Of a DNA stretch of 64,000 bases, positions 35,936 to 45,731 are shown piece by piece. Position 1 is the stretch's first letter, and the number at the start of each line of letters is the position of its first letter. The DNA comes from Actinocrispum wychmicini (GTDB lineage: Bacteria > Actinomycetota > Actinomycetes > Mycobacteriales > Pseudonocardiaceae): positions 1,181,546 to 1,245,545 of the forward strand of contig NZ_SLWS01000001.1 of NCBI RefSeq assembly GCF_004345645.1. The letters run 5' to 3'. The notes under the pieces are model-generated. The model was not told the origin of the DNA, searched no databases, and saw nothing but the letters and a program-made list of their open reading frames with translations. The position numbers were made by a program, and so were the translations under genes.

Positions 35936-37327
35936 ATGTCGCTGTACCCGCCCGATCTGGAGGACGTCGACCCGGACGACGTGACGTACCCGGACGAGCC
36001 GGTGCAGGGCCGTGCCCGGGTTCTCTTCGGTGCCGCGATCGCGCCACTGCTCGTCGGGTACGCGGGTACGGCGGCGTTGCTCGCCCTGGTCATCTCGGTG
36101 GCGACCAGGGCCCATTTCTCGACAGGAGGGGTGCTCTCGGCGGCGATGCCCGGCTGGCTGGGCACGTACCAGGTGCCGCTCACCCTGGGCGGCCAGCACT
36201 TCGGTGCGTTGCCGCTGTTGCCGACCATCGCGGTCGCCCTGTACGTCGGCCGGACCGCTGGGAACGCGGCCGACAGGCTGGCGGTGATCGGTACGCGGGA
36301 GACCGTGCCGGTCATCGCCACCATTACCGCCGCGCACGCGGTCACCGGTTTCGTGTTCGCGGAGATCACGTCCACCGCTTCGGTGTTCCTGAGCCTGCTC
36401 GTGCCCGGACTGGTGGCGGCGGGCGCGTCCGTGGTCGGGCTCGCCCGGCGCGGGTATCTCGGGGACGCGTTGGGACGGTTCGACGAACTGGTGGTCAGCG
36501 GGCTGCGGGCCGGTCTGCTCGGGCTTGCCGCGTTGGTGGGGATCGGCGCCGCGCTGTTCCTGCTGGGTCTGGCGACCTCGTTCGCGACGGCCAACGCGCT
36601 GTTCACGAGGGGCGCTCCGGGCGCGGGCAACGGACTGGGGATGTTCCTGCTGTCCGCCGCGTACGTGCCGAACGCCGTGGTCGGCGGGATGGCGTTCGCG
36701 GTGGGGCCCGGGATCTCCATCGGACACCTGACCGTCACGCCGCTCCATTTCACCGGCGGTCCGCTGCCCGCGGTGCCGGTGCTGGCGGCGCTGCCGGAGA
36801 GCGGCGCCGGGTGGTGGCCGATTGTGGTGCTGCTGCCGTTGGGCGTGGGGGCACTGGTCGGGTGGGTGTTGCGGGACGCGTGCACGGATCCGATCGCGCG
36901 CCTGCGTGCGGTCGGAGCGGCGGCCGTGGTGGCTGCCGTCGGGTGTGCCGTACTCGGTACCGGGGCCGGCGGGCGGCTGGCGAACGGGCCGTTCAACCCG
37001 TTGACCATGCATCCGTGGAGCCTCGCGTTGGCCGTGGCGCTGTGGATCGCGTTGCCCGCGGCGACGGTCGCCTGGTGGGCGGGGCCTCGGCTGGCCCTCG
37101 CGCCGTCCCGGAGCCTGCTCGACGACGCCATCGAAGCCGAGGACCAGGTCGACGAGACCGACGAACCGGAACCTGAGACCGACGAACCGGAACCTGAGAC
37201 CGACGAACCGGACGTCGACCTGGAGCCGGAGCCGGACACAGCTGTCGATTCGGTGGCGGTGGCGGACAGCGCTGAGCCGGACGCGGACGCCGGACCTGGC
37301 GAGGAAGATCAGGAAGGCAACACCTAG
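35936..37327 (+). CDS. DUF6350 polytopic membrane protein (Rv0955-like)
   Basis: 463 aa. After a charged N-terminus (MSLYPPDLEDVDPDDVTYPD) there are about ten hydrophobic helices through residue 385. The C-terminal 80 residues are extremely acidic, with three DETDEPEPE-type units encoded by a 24-bp direct repeat around 37150-37210. ATG at 35936 is used; GTG at 35927 is also in frame. The mycobacterial counterpart (Rv0955, PerM) is a membrane protein needed for persistence and division-related stress. Position before purN supports orthology. Confidence 0.83.
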   Translation: MSLYPPDLEDVDPDDVTYPDEPVQGRARVLFGAAIAPLLVGYAGTAALLALVISVATRAHFSTGGVLSAAMPGWLGTYQVPLTLGGQHFGALPLLPTIAVALYVGRTAGNAADRLAVIGTRETVPVIATITAAHAVTGFVFAEITSTASVFLSLLVPGLVAAGASVVGLARRGYLGDALGRFDELVVSGLRAGLLGLAALVGIGAALFLLGLATSFATANALFTRGAPGAGNGLGMFLLSAAYVPNAVVGGMAFAVGPGISIGHLTVTPLHFTGGPLPAVPVLAALPESGAGWWPIVVLLPLGVGALVGWVLRDACTDPIARLRAVGAAAVVAAVGCAVLGTGAGGRLANGPFNPLTMHPWSLALAVALWIALPAATVAWWAGPRLALAPSRSLLDDAIEAEDQVDETDEPEPETDEPEPETDEPDVDLEPEPDTAVDSVAVADSAEPDADAGPGEEDQEGNT

Positions 37328-37360
37328 GCTGGCCTTATCCGACCAGGCCAGGAGACCACG

Positions 37361-37990
37361 CTGAGCGCCCACCGCATTGACCGGCTCACTTCACCCGCGC
37401 GGGTCGTCGTGCTCGTGTCCGGGTCAGGCACCCTGTTGCAGGCGCTGCTCGACCAACCCGCCGAGTATCCCGCGCGAGTCGTCGCCGTCGGTGCCGACCG
37501 CGACGGAATCGAGGGGCTGGCGCGCGCGGAACGGGTCGATGTGCCCACGTTCGTGCTGCGCGTCCGTGATCACGCCGACCGCGACGAGTGGGACCAGGCG
37601 CTCGCCGAGACGGTCGCCAAGTACGAGCCGGACCTGGTGGTCTCGGCCGGGTTCATGAAGATCCTCGGCCCGGCGTTCCTGGCCCGCCACGACGGTCGTG
37701 TGATCAACACCCATCCCGCGTTGCTGCCCGCGTTCCCTGGCGCGCACGCGGTCCATGACGCGATCGAGTACGGCGTCAAGGTCACCGGCTGCACTGTGCA
37801 CCTGGTCGACGGCGGCGTGGACACCGGGCCGATCCTGGCCCAGGAGGCGGTGCCGGTGCGGCCCGGCGAGGCAGCGGACGACCTGCACGAACGGATCAAG
37901 ACGGTGGAGCGGCGACTGTTGGTCGACGTGCTCGCGCGGCTGGTACGCGAGGGCTGCACTGTGGACGGACGAAAGGTGAGCATCCCGTGA
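37361..37990 (+). CDS. purN: Phosphoribosylglycinamide formyltransferase, probable CTG start
   Basis: 209 aa if begun at CTG 37361 ([21 protein letters not shown]), preceded by AGGAG with a 6-nt spacer. No ATG, GTG or TTG lies between the in-frame stop at 37325 and GTG 37409, and starting at 37409 would remove part of the first Rossmann strand [12 protein letters not shown]. Motifs: [13 protein letters not shown], the active-site segment [15 protein letters not shown], and [15 protein letters not shown]. Adds the C8 formyl group to GAR in purine synthesis. The stop overlaps purH (GTGA). Confidence 0.93.
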   Translation: MSAHRIDRLTSPARVVVLVSGSGTLLQALLDQPAEYPARVVAVGADRDGIEGLARAERVDVPTFVLRVRDHADRDEWDQALAETVAKYEPDLVVSAGFMKILGPAFLARHDGRVINTHPALLPAFPGAHAVHDAIEYGVKVTGCTVHLVDGGVDTGPILAQEAVPVRPGEAADDLHERIKTVERRLLVDVLARLVREGCTVDGRKVSIP

Positions 37991-39552
37991 ACCCAGCGAC
38001 GGTACCCGTTCGGCGGGCGCTGATCGGTGTCTCGGACAAGGCCGGCCTGCTGGAGCTGGCCACCGGGCTGCACGCGGCCGGCGTGGAGATCGTGTCGACC
38101 GGCGGCACCGCGCGGGTGATCGCGGACGCCGGCGTCCCGGTGACCCGGGTGGAGGAGGTCACCGGCTTCCCGGAGTCGTTGGACGGTCGGGTCAAGACGC
38201 TGCACCCGCGCGTGCACGCCGGGCTGTTGGCCGACATGAACCGCCCTGACCACGTGGAGCAGTTGGCGCGCCTGGACATCAGGCCCTTCGACCTGCTCGT
38301 GGTGAACCTGTACCCGTTCGAGCGGACGGTCGCGGCGGGGGCGAGCCAGGACGAGTGCGTCGAGAACATCGACATCGGCGGGCCGGCCATGGTCCGTGCG
38401 GCGGCGAAGAACCACGGGTCCGTCGCGGTCGTGGTCGACCCTTCCCGGTACGACTGGGTGCTGGACAAGGTCCGGTCCGGCGGGTTCGAGCTGGCCGACC
38501 GCAAGCGACTCGCGGCCGAGGCGTACCGGCACACCGCGTCCTACGATATCGCGGTGGCGTCCTGGATGGGCAGCGTGCTGTCGCCGGACGACGAAGGCAG
38601 CGGTTTCCCCGGCTGGGTCGGGGCCAGCTGGCAGCGGTCGAACATCCTGCGGTACGGCGAGAACCCGCACCAGAACGCGGCACTGTACGTCTCCAGTCAC
38701 GGCGGCTCTGGCCTGGCGACCGCGGAGCAGTTGCACGGCAAGGAAATGTCGTACAACAACTACGTGGACGCGGACGCGGCCCTGCGTGCCGCCTACGACC
38801 ACGACGTGCCGTGCGTGGCGATCATCAAGCACGCCAACCCGTGCGGTATCGCTGTGTCCGAAGTGGACATCGCGGAGGCGCACCGCAAGGCGCACGCCTG
38901 CGACCCGGTCAGCGCGTACGGCGGCGTGATCGCGTCGAACCGCGAGGTGACGGTCGACATGGCCGAGCAGGTCGCGGAGATCTTCACCGAGGTGATCGTC
39001 GCCCCCTCGTACGCCGAGGGCGCGGTGGACGTGTTGACGCGCAAGAAGAACGTCCGGATCCTGGTCGCCGACGCACCCCGGCGCGGCGGCGCTGAGATGC
39101 GGGCCGTGTCTGGCGGCCTGCTGCTGCAGACGTCCGACGTGTTCCAGGCCGACGGTGACGACCCGGCCACGTGGACCCTCGCGGTCGGCGAGCCCGCGGA
39201 CGAGGAGACGTTGGCGGACCTGGTGTTCGCGTGGCGCTCGGTGCGCGCGGTCAAGTCCAACGCGATCCTGCTCGCGTCCGGGGGCGCGACCGTCGGCGTG
39301 GGCATGGGCCAGGTCAACCGGGTCGACTCGTGCCGGCTGGCGGTGACGCGCGCGGGCGACCGCGCCAAGGGTTCGGTCGCCGCTTCGGACGCGTTCTTCC
39401 CGTTCCCGGACGGCCCGCAGGTGCTGATGGACGCCGGTGTGAAGGCGATCGTCCAACCGGGCGGCTCGATCCGGGACGCCGAGGTGATCGCCGCCGCCGA
39501 AGCCGACGGCGTGACGCTCTACCTCACCGGCACCCGCCACTTCGCGCACTGA
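37987..39552 (+). CDS. purH: Bifunctional AICAR formyltransferase/IMP cyclohydrolase
   Basis: 521 aa from GTG 37987. The N-terminal MGS-like cyclohydrolase domain has [25 protein letters not shown] and the [11 protein letters not shown] loop. The C-terminal transformylase has the catalytic Lys-His in [12 protein letters not shown] and the conserved [10 protein letters not shown] and DAFFPFPDG segments. It carries out the last two steps to IMP. Translationally coupled to purN. A perfect terminator hairpin follows. Confidence 0.97.
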   Translation: MNPATVPVRRALIGVSDKAGLLELATGLHAAGVEIVSTGGTARVIADAGVPVTRVEEVTGFPESLDGRVKTLHPRVHAGLLADMNRPDHVEQLARLDIRPFDLLVVNLYPFERTVAAGASQDECVENIDIGGPAMVRAAAKNHGSVAVVVDPSRYDWVLDKVRSGGFELADRKRLAAEAYRHTASYDIAVASWMGSVLSPDDEGSGFPGWVGASWQRSNILRYGENPHQNAALYVSSHGGSGLATAEQLHGKEMSYNNYVDADAALRAAYDHDVPCVAIIKHANPCGIAVSEVDIAEAHRKAHACDPVSAYGGVIASNREVTVDMAEQVAEIFTEVIVAPSYAEGAVDVLTRKKNVRILVADAPRRGGAEMRAVSGGLLLQTSDVFQADGDDPATWTLAVGEPADEETLADLVFAWRSVRAVKSNAILLASGGATVGVGMGQVNRVDSCRLAVTRAGDRAKGSVAASDAFFPFPDGPQVLMDAGVKAIVQPGGSIRDAEVIAAAEADGVTLYLTGTRHFAH

Positions 39553-39557
39553 GCGAT

Positions 39558-39587
39558 GGTTGCCTCCGGCCGAGGCCGGAGGCAACC
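39558..39587. terminator. Bidirectional hairpin terminator
   Basis: GGTTGCCTCCGGC and GCCGGAGGCAACC form a perfect 13-bp stem with a 4-nt loop. It lies 5 nt after purH and 4 nt after the convergent subtilase gene, so it can serve both. Confidence 0.85.
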
Positions 39588-39591
39588 ACGG

Positions 39592-42500
39592 TCACTTCAG
39601 CAGGAAACTGTCGATGATCGTCTGATCGACCGTGTTCCCGTCGGTGTCACTCGCGGATGCCTTGAGCGACACCGACTTCGCGTTCGCCGGGTGGACGAGC
39701 ACGGTGAACGTCCGGCCGTTCAACGTCACCACCGGCGCCGGCCGCCAGGTCCTGCCCTGGTCGTACGACACCTGGATGCCGGTGACCTTCGCCTTGCCGC
39801 CGGTGTTGTGGTCGATGCTGACCGGCACCACCGTGGGCAGGTAACGGGACGCGCGGCTCTGGTCGTCCAGCGTCGGCGCGAACCGGACGGCGATCAGCGG
39901 CAGGCCCTTCGCGTCCACGCCGGCCACCGTGTCCGACTTGAACGTCCAGTCCGCGGTGACGTTCGTGGACACCGACTGCGGGGACAGCGACTCGACGTGC
40001 AACTGGTACGTGCCAGGTCCCGGCGGCACGCTGAACAGCGCGAAGCCAGGAGTGGGCACTGTCGCGACCTGCTGCCCGTCCTTGGACAACGTGGTCACGC
40101 CGGTGGACACCGCCGACCCAAGCCGGCCCGGTCCGGGCTGGGTGAACATCGACAGCGCGAACCGGGTCAGGTCACCGAGGCGCAACGCGGTGAAGCCGAC
40201 CCCGTCCTGGGTGGGCATGCCCGGCCCGAACACCCCCACGTTCCAGCGTTCCGTGGTGTGTCCCGGCTTGAACGTCCGAGGTTCCGTCACTTCCTGCGCC
40301 GACTCCGACTCGAAGTCGTCCGGCTTCACCACCTGCCGGAACATGCCCGTCCACGGCACGTTCGGGGTGTAGAACTCGTCCAGGCTGTACGGCAACGGCT
40401 TGGTGATCGTCTCCTCCCGCCGGCCGAACTTTCCGGCGCTGGTGGATCCGTGCTCAGAACGCACTTTGGTGAGGTCGCTGTCCCTGACGCGGGTGACGAG
40501 CGTGTCCGGGATCTTGCCGTCGGTTTGGGCGCGCACGTTGTAGAGGTACGGGCTGTTGTTGAAGCTGCCGTTCGCGTCCGGCTCGGCCATCCGCGCCTCG
40601 GCGTAGAACTGGAACTGCCCCGGCGCCGCCGAGGTCTGTGACGGCCGTACGAAGAAGCCGTCGAAGTTGTTCAGGATGTAGCCGTTGCCCGTGCCGCCTT
40701 CGAACGCGGTCTTGCGGATGAACCGGAGCACCGCCTGGCCGGGCTTGGCGTTGGGCTTGTCGACCTGGATCGCGACGGGTTTGGCGGTCCGGGCGTCGAT
40801 GGTCATCGTGGCGTCCCCGGTGACCTTGTACTCCGGCTCGTTCACGATCGCCAGCTGCTTGTAGTCCGCGCTCTGGACGTATGTGTCCAGGTAGAACCGG
40901 CCCTTGGGCAGCCGGGCCACGACCGTGCCCGACGGGTCGTACGGCAGGTACGCCATGGGGTGGTCGATGTCGACGAACCGGGGACCGTAGTTCGGCGTCG
41001 GCTGCCCGTCGAAGTCCAGGAACGTCATGGTGACGTTGTAGCTCTCCACCTCGCGGGTCACCGTGATCGGCGTGCGGACTCCGCCACCGAGGACCACGCC
41101 GTTGTACACGCCGTCCGGCGCGTTGACGCGCGTGTCGGTCGTGACCGTGGCCTCTGCGTCACCGCCGGCCGGAATGGTCAACGTGCTCGGCGCGACCGTG
41201 AACATGCCTGACGGAGCCTGGTGTCCGGCCGGGTCCTTGATGTCCGTGGTCATGTCCAGCGTGACGGGCGTCGACCCGGAGTTGTGGTACGTCACGGTTT
41301 TCGTGATCGGCGTGTCGTCGTTGTGCGGCCACTGGGCGGTGCCTTCGTTGAGGTTCGGGACCGACGCGTACACGTTCTGCGTGACGGCCTTGGCGACGTC
41401 CAGCCGACCGGCGCCCTGCTCGAACACGGACAGCGCGGGGTTCGGCTTGGCGCTGCCCATCAGGGCGTTCTTGAGCTGGTCGGCCTTCCAGTCCGGGTGT
41501 TCACCGGCCAGGATCGCGGCCGCCCCGGCGACGTGCGGGGTCGCCATGGACGTGCCGGACAGCTTCATGTGCGTCGCGTCGACCGGAACGCCGATCTTGG
41601 CGTGCGCCGCCCTGGCCGCGACGATGTCCACGCCGGGCGCGGTGATGTCCGGCTTGATCGCGCCGTCGCCCGACCGAGGTCCGCGGCTGGAGAACGGCGC
41701 GAGCTGGTCGTTGTGGTCGACCGCGCCGACCGTCAGCGCGGCGTCCGCGGCGCCTGGGCTGCCGATCGCGCCACCGCTGTTGCCTGAGGCGATCACGAAC
41801 AGCGTGCCGGTCTTCGCGGTCAAGTCGTTGACCGCCAAGGAGAACGGGTCGGTGCCGTCGCTCGGGAACGGGCTGCCGAGGCTCATGTTGACGACCTTCG
41901 CGCCCTTCGACACGGCCCACTGCATCCCGGCGATGATGCCGGACTCGCTGCCGGTCCCCTCGTCGCCCAGGACTTTCCCGTTGAGCAGCTTGGTGTCCGG
42001 GGCGACACCCCCGTACTTCGGGTGCTCCCCGGTGATGATCGACGCGACGTGCGTGCCGTGCCCGAAGTAGTCGTCCGTGCCGGTCGCGCTGCCGGTGAAG
42101 TCCTGGCTGTCGGCGACCGCGCCGGCCAGGTCCGGATGCGTGGCGTCAACGCCGGAGTCCAGCACGGCCACGGTCGTGCCCTGGCCCTGGTAGCCGAGTT
42201 TCCACGCCTCCGGGGCGCCGATCTGGGTGATGTTGTCGTCCGTCGCCCGCACCGGGCCGTCCAGCCAGATCCGTTGGGCGGACGTGAAACTGTGCGCCCC
42301 ACTGGCCTTGTCCAGCCGTACCGCCGATCCCTGGACGCTGGGCAGGTCCCTGACCTTGGCGCCGAACGACGGGCCGCCGCTGACGATCAGCGGCGTGTCC
42401 TTGCGAACGCTGTCACCGAAGCCGGTCTGCGCCAGTTTGGTGACGTTGAACAGCCGCGGATCCATCCGCTTGTCGCGCAGTAGCGCGGTGACGTCCTCGG

Positions 42501-42750
42501 GGATCACGTGCAGGTCCCCGAACTGGTCCCGCTGCTCGATGAACCGGGTGTGCTCACGTCCTTTCGCCCGGATCACCGTCGTGGCGACCGAACCGTTGAG
42601 GATGACCTTGTCGCCGGTGATCAGGGTGACCGTGTCGGTGGCCGCCTGACCAGGCGCGGGTGGCGCCGCCGACGCGATTCCGACCGGCGTGAGGAGGCTC
42701 AACGCGAGCGCCGAGCCGAGTAAGCCGATGGCTGTTCGTTTGGGATTCAC
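39592..42750 (-). CDS. Secreted S8 (subtilisin-family) serine protease
   Basis: A 1052-aa protein from GTG 42750. Signal peptide residues 1-29 (MNPKRTAIGLLGSALALSLL, then IASAAPP). A pro-region runs to about 165. The catalytic triad is complete: Asp198 in VAVLDSGVDATHPD, His231 in YFGHGTHVAS, Ser401 in SGTSMATPHVAGA, with oxyanion Asn324 in IASGNSGG. The remaining 600 residues are beta-rich modules with no anchor, possibly for substrate binding. It is a large extracellular peptidase of a type common in actinomycetes; the substrate is unknown. Confidence 0.93.
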   Translation of the reverse strand: MNPKRTAIGLLGSALALSLLTPVGIASAAPPAPGQAATDTVTLITGDKVILNGSVATTVIRAKGREHTRFIEQRDQFGDLHVIPEDVTALLRDKRMDPRLFNVTKLAQTGFGDSVRKDTPLIVSGGPSFGAKVRDLPSVQGSAVRLDKASGAHSFTSAQRIWLDGPVRATDDNITQIGAPEAWKLGYQGQGTTVAVLDSGVDATHPDLAGAVADSQDFTGSATGTDDYFGHGTHVASIITGEHPKYGGVAPDTKLLNGKVLGDEGTGSESGIIAGMQWAVSKGAKVVNMSLGSPFPSDGTDPFSLAVNDLTAKTGTLFVIASGNSGGAIGSPGAADAALTVGAVDHNDQLAPFSSRGPRSGDGAIKPDITAPGVDIVAARAAHAKIGVPVDATHMKLSGTSMATPHVAGAAAILAGEHPDWKADQLKNALMGSAKPNPALSVFEQGAGRLDVAKAVTQNVYASVPNLNEGTAQWPHNDDTPITKTVTYHNSGSTPVTLDMTTDIKDPAGHQAPSGMFTVAPSTLTIPAGGDAEATVTTDTRVNAPDGVYNGVVLGGGVRTPITVTREVESYNVTMTFLDFDGQPTPNYGPRFVDIDHPMAYLPYDPSGTVVARLPKGRFYLDTYVQSADYKQLAIVNEPEYKVTGDATMTIDARTAKPVAIQVDKPNAKPGQAVLRFIRKTAFEGGTGNGYILNNFDGFFVRPSQTSAAPGQFQFYAEARMAEPDANGSFNNSPYLYNVRAQTDGKIPDTLVTRVRDSDLTKVRSEHGSTSAGKFGRREETITKPLPYSLDEFYTPNVPWTGMFRQVVKPDDFESESAQEVTEPRTFKPGHTTERWNVGVFGPGMPTQDGVGFTALRLGDLTRFALSMFTQPGPGRLGSAVSTGVTTLSKDGQQVATVPTPGFALFSVPPGPGTYQLHVESLSPQSVSTNVTADWTFKSDTVAGVDAKGLPLIAVRFAPTLDDQSRASRYLPTVVPVSIDHNTGGKAKVTGIQVSYDQGRTWRPAPVVTLNGRTFTVLVHPANAKSVSLKASASDTDGNTVDQTIIDSFLLK

Positions 42751-42789
42751 ATACCGGCAGACTCTCGAAGCCGCCGAAACGTTGCCCTG

Positions 42790-42813
42790 TGCCGCCCACG
42801 AAATCGGGCGGCA
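42790..42813 (-). terminator. Hairpin terminator after the DUF1445 gene
   Basis: TGCCGCCC and GGGCGGCA form a perfect 8-bp stem with an 8-nt loop, 7 nt downstream (minus strand) of the DUF1445 stop, in the gap before the subtilase gene. Confidence 0.6.
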
Positions 42814-42820
42814 CTCGGGG

Positions 42821-43588
42821 TCATGCGACGCGGTAGGCGTCGTCCGGGACGTCCGTGACGAACATATGGCCTGGTGAATGGGTGATGGCGAACGGCGGGC
42901 ACGACGCCATCAGCGCCGCCTGCGGGGTGACTCCGCAGGCCCAGTACACCGGGACGTCACCGGGTGCCGCGTCCACGGCGTCGCCGAAGTCCGGTGTGGC
43001 GAGATCCTTGATGCCCAACCCGCCGGGATCGCCTACGTGCACGGGAGCGCCGTGCACGTCCGGCATCAGCGCGCTGATCCGTCGCGCGGTCTCCACCTGG
43101 TCGGCCGGGACCGGGCGCATCGACACCACCAAGGGGCCGCGCATCCGGCCGGCCGTACGGCATTCCCGGTCGGTGATGTACATCGACACGTTCCGGCCCT
43201 GTTCCACGTGACGCAGTGGGACACCGGCCCGGATCAGGGCGTGTTCGAACGTGAAGCTGCAGCCGATCAGGAAGGCGACGAGGTCGGAACGCCACAGCCG
43301 GGTGGCGTCCTTCAGTTCGCACACCATTTCGCCGTACTCCCACACGCGGTAGCTCGGCAGGTCCGTGCGCAGGTCGGCGTCGGGCGCGAGCGGCGTGCTC
43401 GTGATGCCGGCGTCGGTGATGTCCAGCACCGGGCACGGCTGCGGATTGCGTTGGGCGAACAGCAGAAGGTCGTACGCCCAGTCCCGCGGAACGGCGATCA
43501 GGTTCGCCTGCGCGTAGCCAGCGGCCCAGCCGCTGGTCGGGGTGACCGTGCCGGCCCGAAAGAGCTTCCTGGCCTCGTCCGGTGTCAT
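42821..43588 (-). CDS. DUF1445 / D-glutamate-cyclase-like hydro-lyase
   Basis: 255 aa starting [20 protein letters not shown]. Family segments: [58 protein letters not shown] and the end region [20 protein letters not shown] followed by PGHMFVTDV. The human homologue cyclises D-glutamate to 5-oxo-D-proline, so handling of D-Glu or oxoproline is a reasonable guess. Its ATG overlaps the MFS stop (ATGA), so it is coupled to the transporter, likely for uptake and processing of one substrate. Confidence 0.9.
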   Translation of the reverse strand: MTPDEARKLFRAGTVTPTSGWAAGYAQANLIAVPRDWAYDLLLFAQRNPQPCPVLDITDAGITSTPLAPDADLRTDLPSYRVWEYGEMVCELKDATRLWRSDLVAFLIGCSFTFEHALIRAGVPLRHVEQGRNVSMYITDRECRTAGRMRGPLVVSMRPVPADQVETARRISALMPDVHGAPVHVGDPGGLGIKDLATPDFGDAVDAAPGDVPVYWACGVTPQAALMASCPPFAITHSPGHMFVTDVPDDAYRVA

Positions 43589-44838
43589 GTCAACTCCTTC
43601 CCCCTCGTCTCGGGCAGTCCCAGCAACGCCAGGACCGCGATGCCGTAGGCGACCGCGCCGAACACCATCGCGCCGCCGACACCCCAGCTGGTGGCGAGGA
43701 AGCCGACGAGTGTCGGGAACGCGGCGCCGACCGCACGGCCGAAGTTGTACGTGAAGCCCTGTCCGGTGCCGCGCAGGTCCGTCGGATACAGCTCGGCCAG
43801 GTACGAGCCGAAGCCGCTGAAGATCGCCGACGCGCAGAAGCCGAGCGGGAACATCAGGACCAGTACCAGGGTGTTGGCGCCGGTCGGGATGTTGACGTAC
43901 GCGACGACGATGATCGCGGACAGCACGGCGAACAGCGCGAACGTCTTCTTGCGGCCGATCCAGTCGGTGATGTAGCCGCCGCAGACGTATCCGATGAACG
44001 CGCCGGAGATCAGGACCGCGAGGTAGCCACCGGTGTTGACGACCGTCAGGTGCCGTTCGGTCCGCAGATAGCCGGGCAGCCAGAAGAAGATCGTGTAGTA
44101 GCCGCCCTGCACGCCGGTCGCCAGGATGGCGGCGAACACCGTCGTGCGCAGGAGGTTCCCTTGGAAGATCGCGCGGAACGAGCCGCGGTTCGCGCTGGTG
44201 GCGCGTTTCTCGGCGGCGTTCGGCGCGTCCTTGATGTTCCTGCGGATGTACCAGACCAGGATCGCCGGCAACGCGCCTGTCCAGAACAGGATCCGCCAGG
44301 CCATGTCCTGGCTGGCCACGCTGAACACGACCGTGTAGACGATCACCGAGAGGCCCCAGCCGACCGCCCATGAACTCTGGATGAACGCGACCGCCCGGCC
44401 GCGGTAGCGGGGTTGGGCGTACTCCGCGACCAGGATCGCGCCGGCCGCCCATTCACCGCCGAACCCCAGGCCCTGCAACGCCCGCAGGACGAGCAGGGTC
44501 TCGTAGTTCGGGGCGAATCCGCACAGCACGGTGAAGATCGCGTAGGTCGTCACTGTGATGATCAGGGTCCGCACCCGGCCGATCCGGTCGGCCAGCACCC
44601 CGGCCGCGGCTCCGCCGATGGCGGACACCACCAGGGTGACCGTGCCAAGCAGGCCGGACTGTCCGGTGGTCAGGCCGAAGGTGGCGGCGATCGCGGTCAC
44701 CCCGAGGGGAAGGACTTGGTAGTCATACGAATCGAGGCCGTAGCCGCCGAACGCGCCGGCGAAGGCCCGTCGGCCGTTGGGTCCCAGCGACCGGTACCAC
44801 TCGAAGGGCTTGGTCTGCTCGTGAGTCGTTGTGCTCAT
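43585..44838 (-). CDS. MFS transporter, sugar/acid symporter type
   Basis: A 417-aa, 12-helix major facilitator. Signature loops: [17 protein letters not shown] (between helices 2 and 3) and [16 protein letters not shown] (between helices 8 and 9), with [12 protein letters not shown] and [16 protein letters not shown]. It resembles the aromatic acid/metabolite:H+ symporter group. ATG at 44838 follows GAGGTGCGC. First gene of the operon with DUF1445, divergent from the GntR regulator. Confidence 0.92.
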   Translation of the reverse strand: MSTTTHEQTKPFEWYRSLGPNGRRAFAGAFGGYGLDSYDYQVLPLGVTAIAATFGLTTGQSGLLGTVTLVVSAIGGAAAGVLADRIGRVRTLIITVTTYAIFTVLCGFAPNYETLLVLRALQGLGFGGEWAAGAILVAEYAQPRYRGRAVAFIQSSWAVGWGLSVIVYTVVFSVASQDMAWRILFWTGALPAILVWYIRRNIKDAPNAAEKRATSANRGSFRAIFQGNLLRTTVFAAILATGVQGGYYTIFFWLPGYLRTERHLTVVNTGGYLAVLISGAFIGYVCGGYITDWIGRKKTFALFAVLSAIIVVAYVNIPTGANTLVLVLMFPLGFCASAIFSGFGSYLAELYPTDLRGTGQGFTYNFGRAVGAAFPTLVGFLATSWGVGGAMVFGAVAYGIAVLALLGLPETRGKELT

Positions 44839-44874
44839 GCGCACCTCGCAGAGTGTTGTATGACAGGTCACAGT

Positions 44875-44895
44875 AAGGATCGTTCAACAATCCTT
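44875..44895. promoter_or_regulatory. 21-bp palindromic operator between MFS and GntR genes
   Basis: AAGGATCGTT and AACAATCCTT flank a single C. Nine of ten positions are symmetrical. It sits midway in the 100-bp gap between the divergent transporter and regulator genes, as expected for a GntR operator. Confidence 0.6.
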
Positions 44896-44938
44896 CAAGA
44901 GGTAAGATGGATGAAAATTCGCTCGACGGAGGTACAGC

Positions 44939-45628
44939 GTGCGTGCGGAAGCGTCCGAACTGGCCGCCGACCGGGCCTTGCTCGGCCGGACCAGCACTGC
45001 CGAACGAGTGGCCGACGTGCTGCGGACCCGGATCAGCGAGGGTTTCTTCGCGCCGGGAACCCGGCTGGCCGAGGACGCGATCGGCAGCGCGCTCGCGGTG
45101 TCCCGCAACACTCTGCGTGAGGCGTTTCGTCTGCTCACCCACGAACGGCTGTTGACCCACGAGCTCAATCGCGGGGTCTTCGTGCGGATGTTGAGCGTGG
45201 ACGACGTGATCGACATCTACCGGGTCCGCAAGATGGTCGAATGCGCCGCGGTCCGTGACCTGGTCGCACCGCCGAGGGATCTCGATCAGGTGATGGCCGG
45301 GGTGTCGGACGGGTTCGAGGCGGCCGAGTCGGGCGAGTGGCAGGGCCTGGGCACCGCGAACATCCGGTTCCACCGGGCGGTGGTCGCGCTCGCCGGCAGC
45401 CCACGGGTGGACGAGCTGATGCGGGGCATCCTGGCCGAACTGCGGCTCGTCTTCCACGTGATGGCCGATCCGCGGCGCTTCCACGAGCCCTATCTGCTGC
45501 GCAACCGCGACATCGCCGAACGGATCGGGGCCGGTGCCGGCCAGGCCGCGGAAAGCCTTCTGGCACAATACCTTCAGGACGCGGAGGATCAGCTGGTCGA
45601 CGCGTTCGGCGAACTCGACCCCGCTTGA
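44939..45628 (+). CDS. GntR-family regulator (FadR/FCD subgroup)
   Basis: 229 aa from GTG 44939, six nt after GGAGG. The winged helix reads ERVADVLRTRISEGFFAPGT, RLAEDAIGSALAVSRNTLRE, AFRLLTHERLLTHE. The helical FCD ligand domain follows, with metal/ligand residues in FHRAVVALAG and HEPYLLRNRDIAE. It probably represses the divergent MFS-DUF1445 operon until its substrate (a small carboxylate) binds. No DNA-binding evidence beyond the palindrome at 44875-44895. Confidence 0.92.
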   Translation: MRAEASELAADRALLGRTSTAERVADVLRTRISEGFFAPGTRLAEDAIGSALAVSRNTLREAFRLLTHERLLTHELNRGVFVRMLSVDDVIDIYRVRKMVECAAVRDLVAPPRDLDQVMAGVSDGFEAAESGEWQGLGTANIRFHRAVVALAGSPRVDELMRGILAELRLVFHVMADPRRFHEPYLLRNRDIAERIGAGAGQAAESLLAQYLQDAEDQLVDAFGELDPA

Positions 45629-45666
45629 CAACCCACCTCGGTCCTCCGGTAAGCTGAACTCAGCGA

Positions 45667-45682
45667 TCGAACATACGTTCGA
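45667..45682. promoter_or_regulatory. LexA (SOS) box upstream of imuA'
   Basis: TCGAACATACGTTCGA is a perfect match to the mycobacterial/actinobacterial SOS box TCGAAC-N4-GTTCGA, 50 nt before the imuA' start. Confidence 0.9.
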
Positions 45683-45731
45683 ACCGCGCTGGCTCCCCAC
45701 GGCGGTCGTTCGGTGTGTGGGAGGTGTTCCG

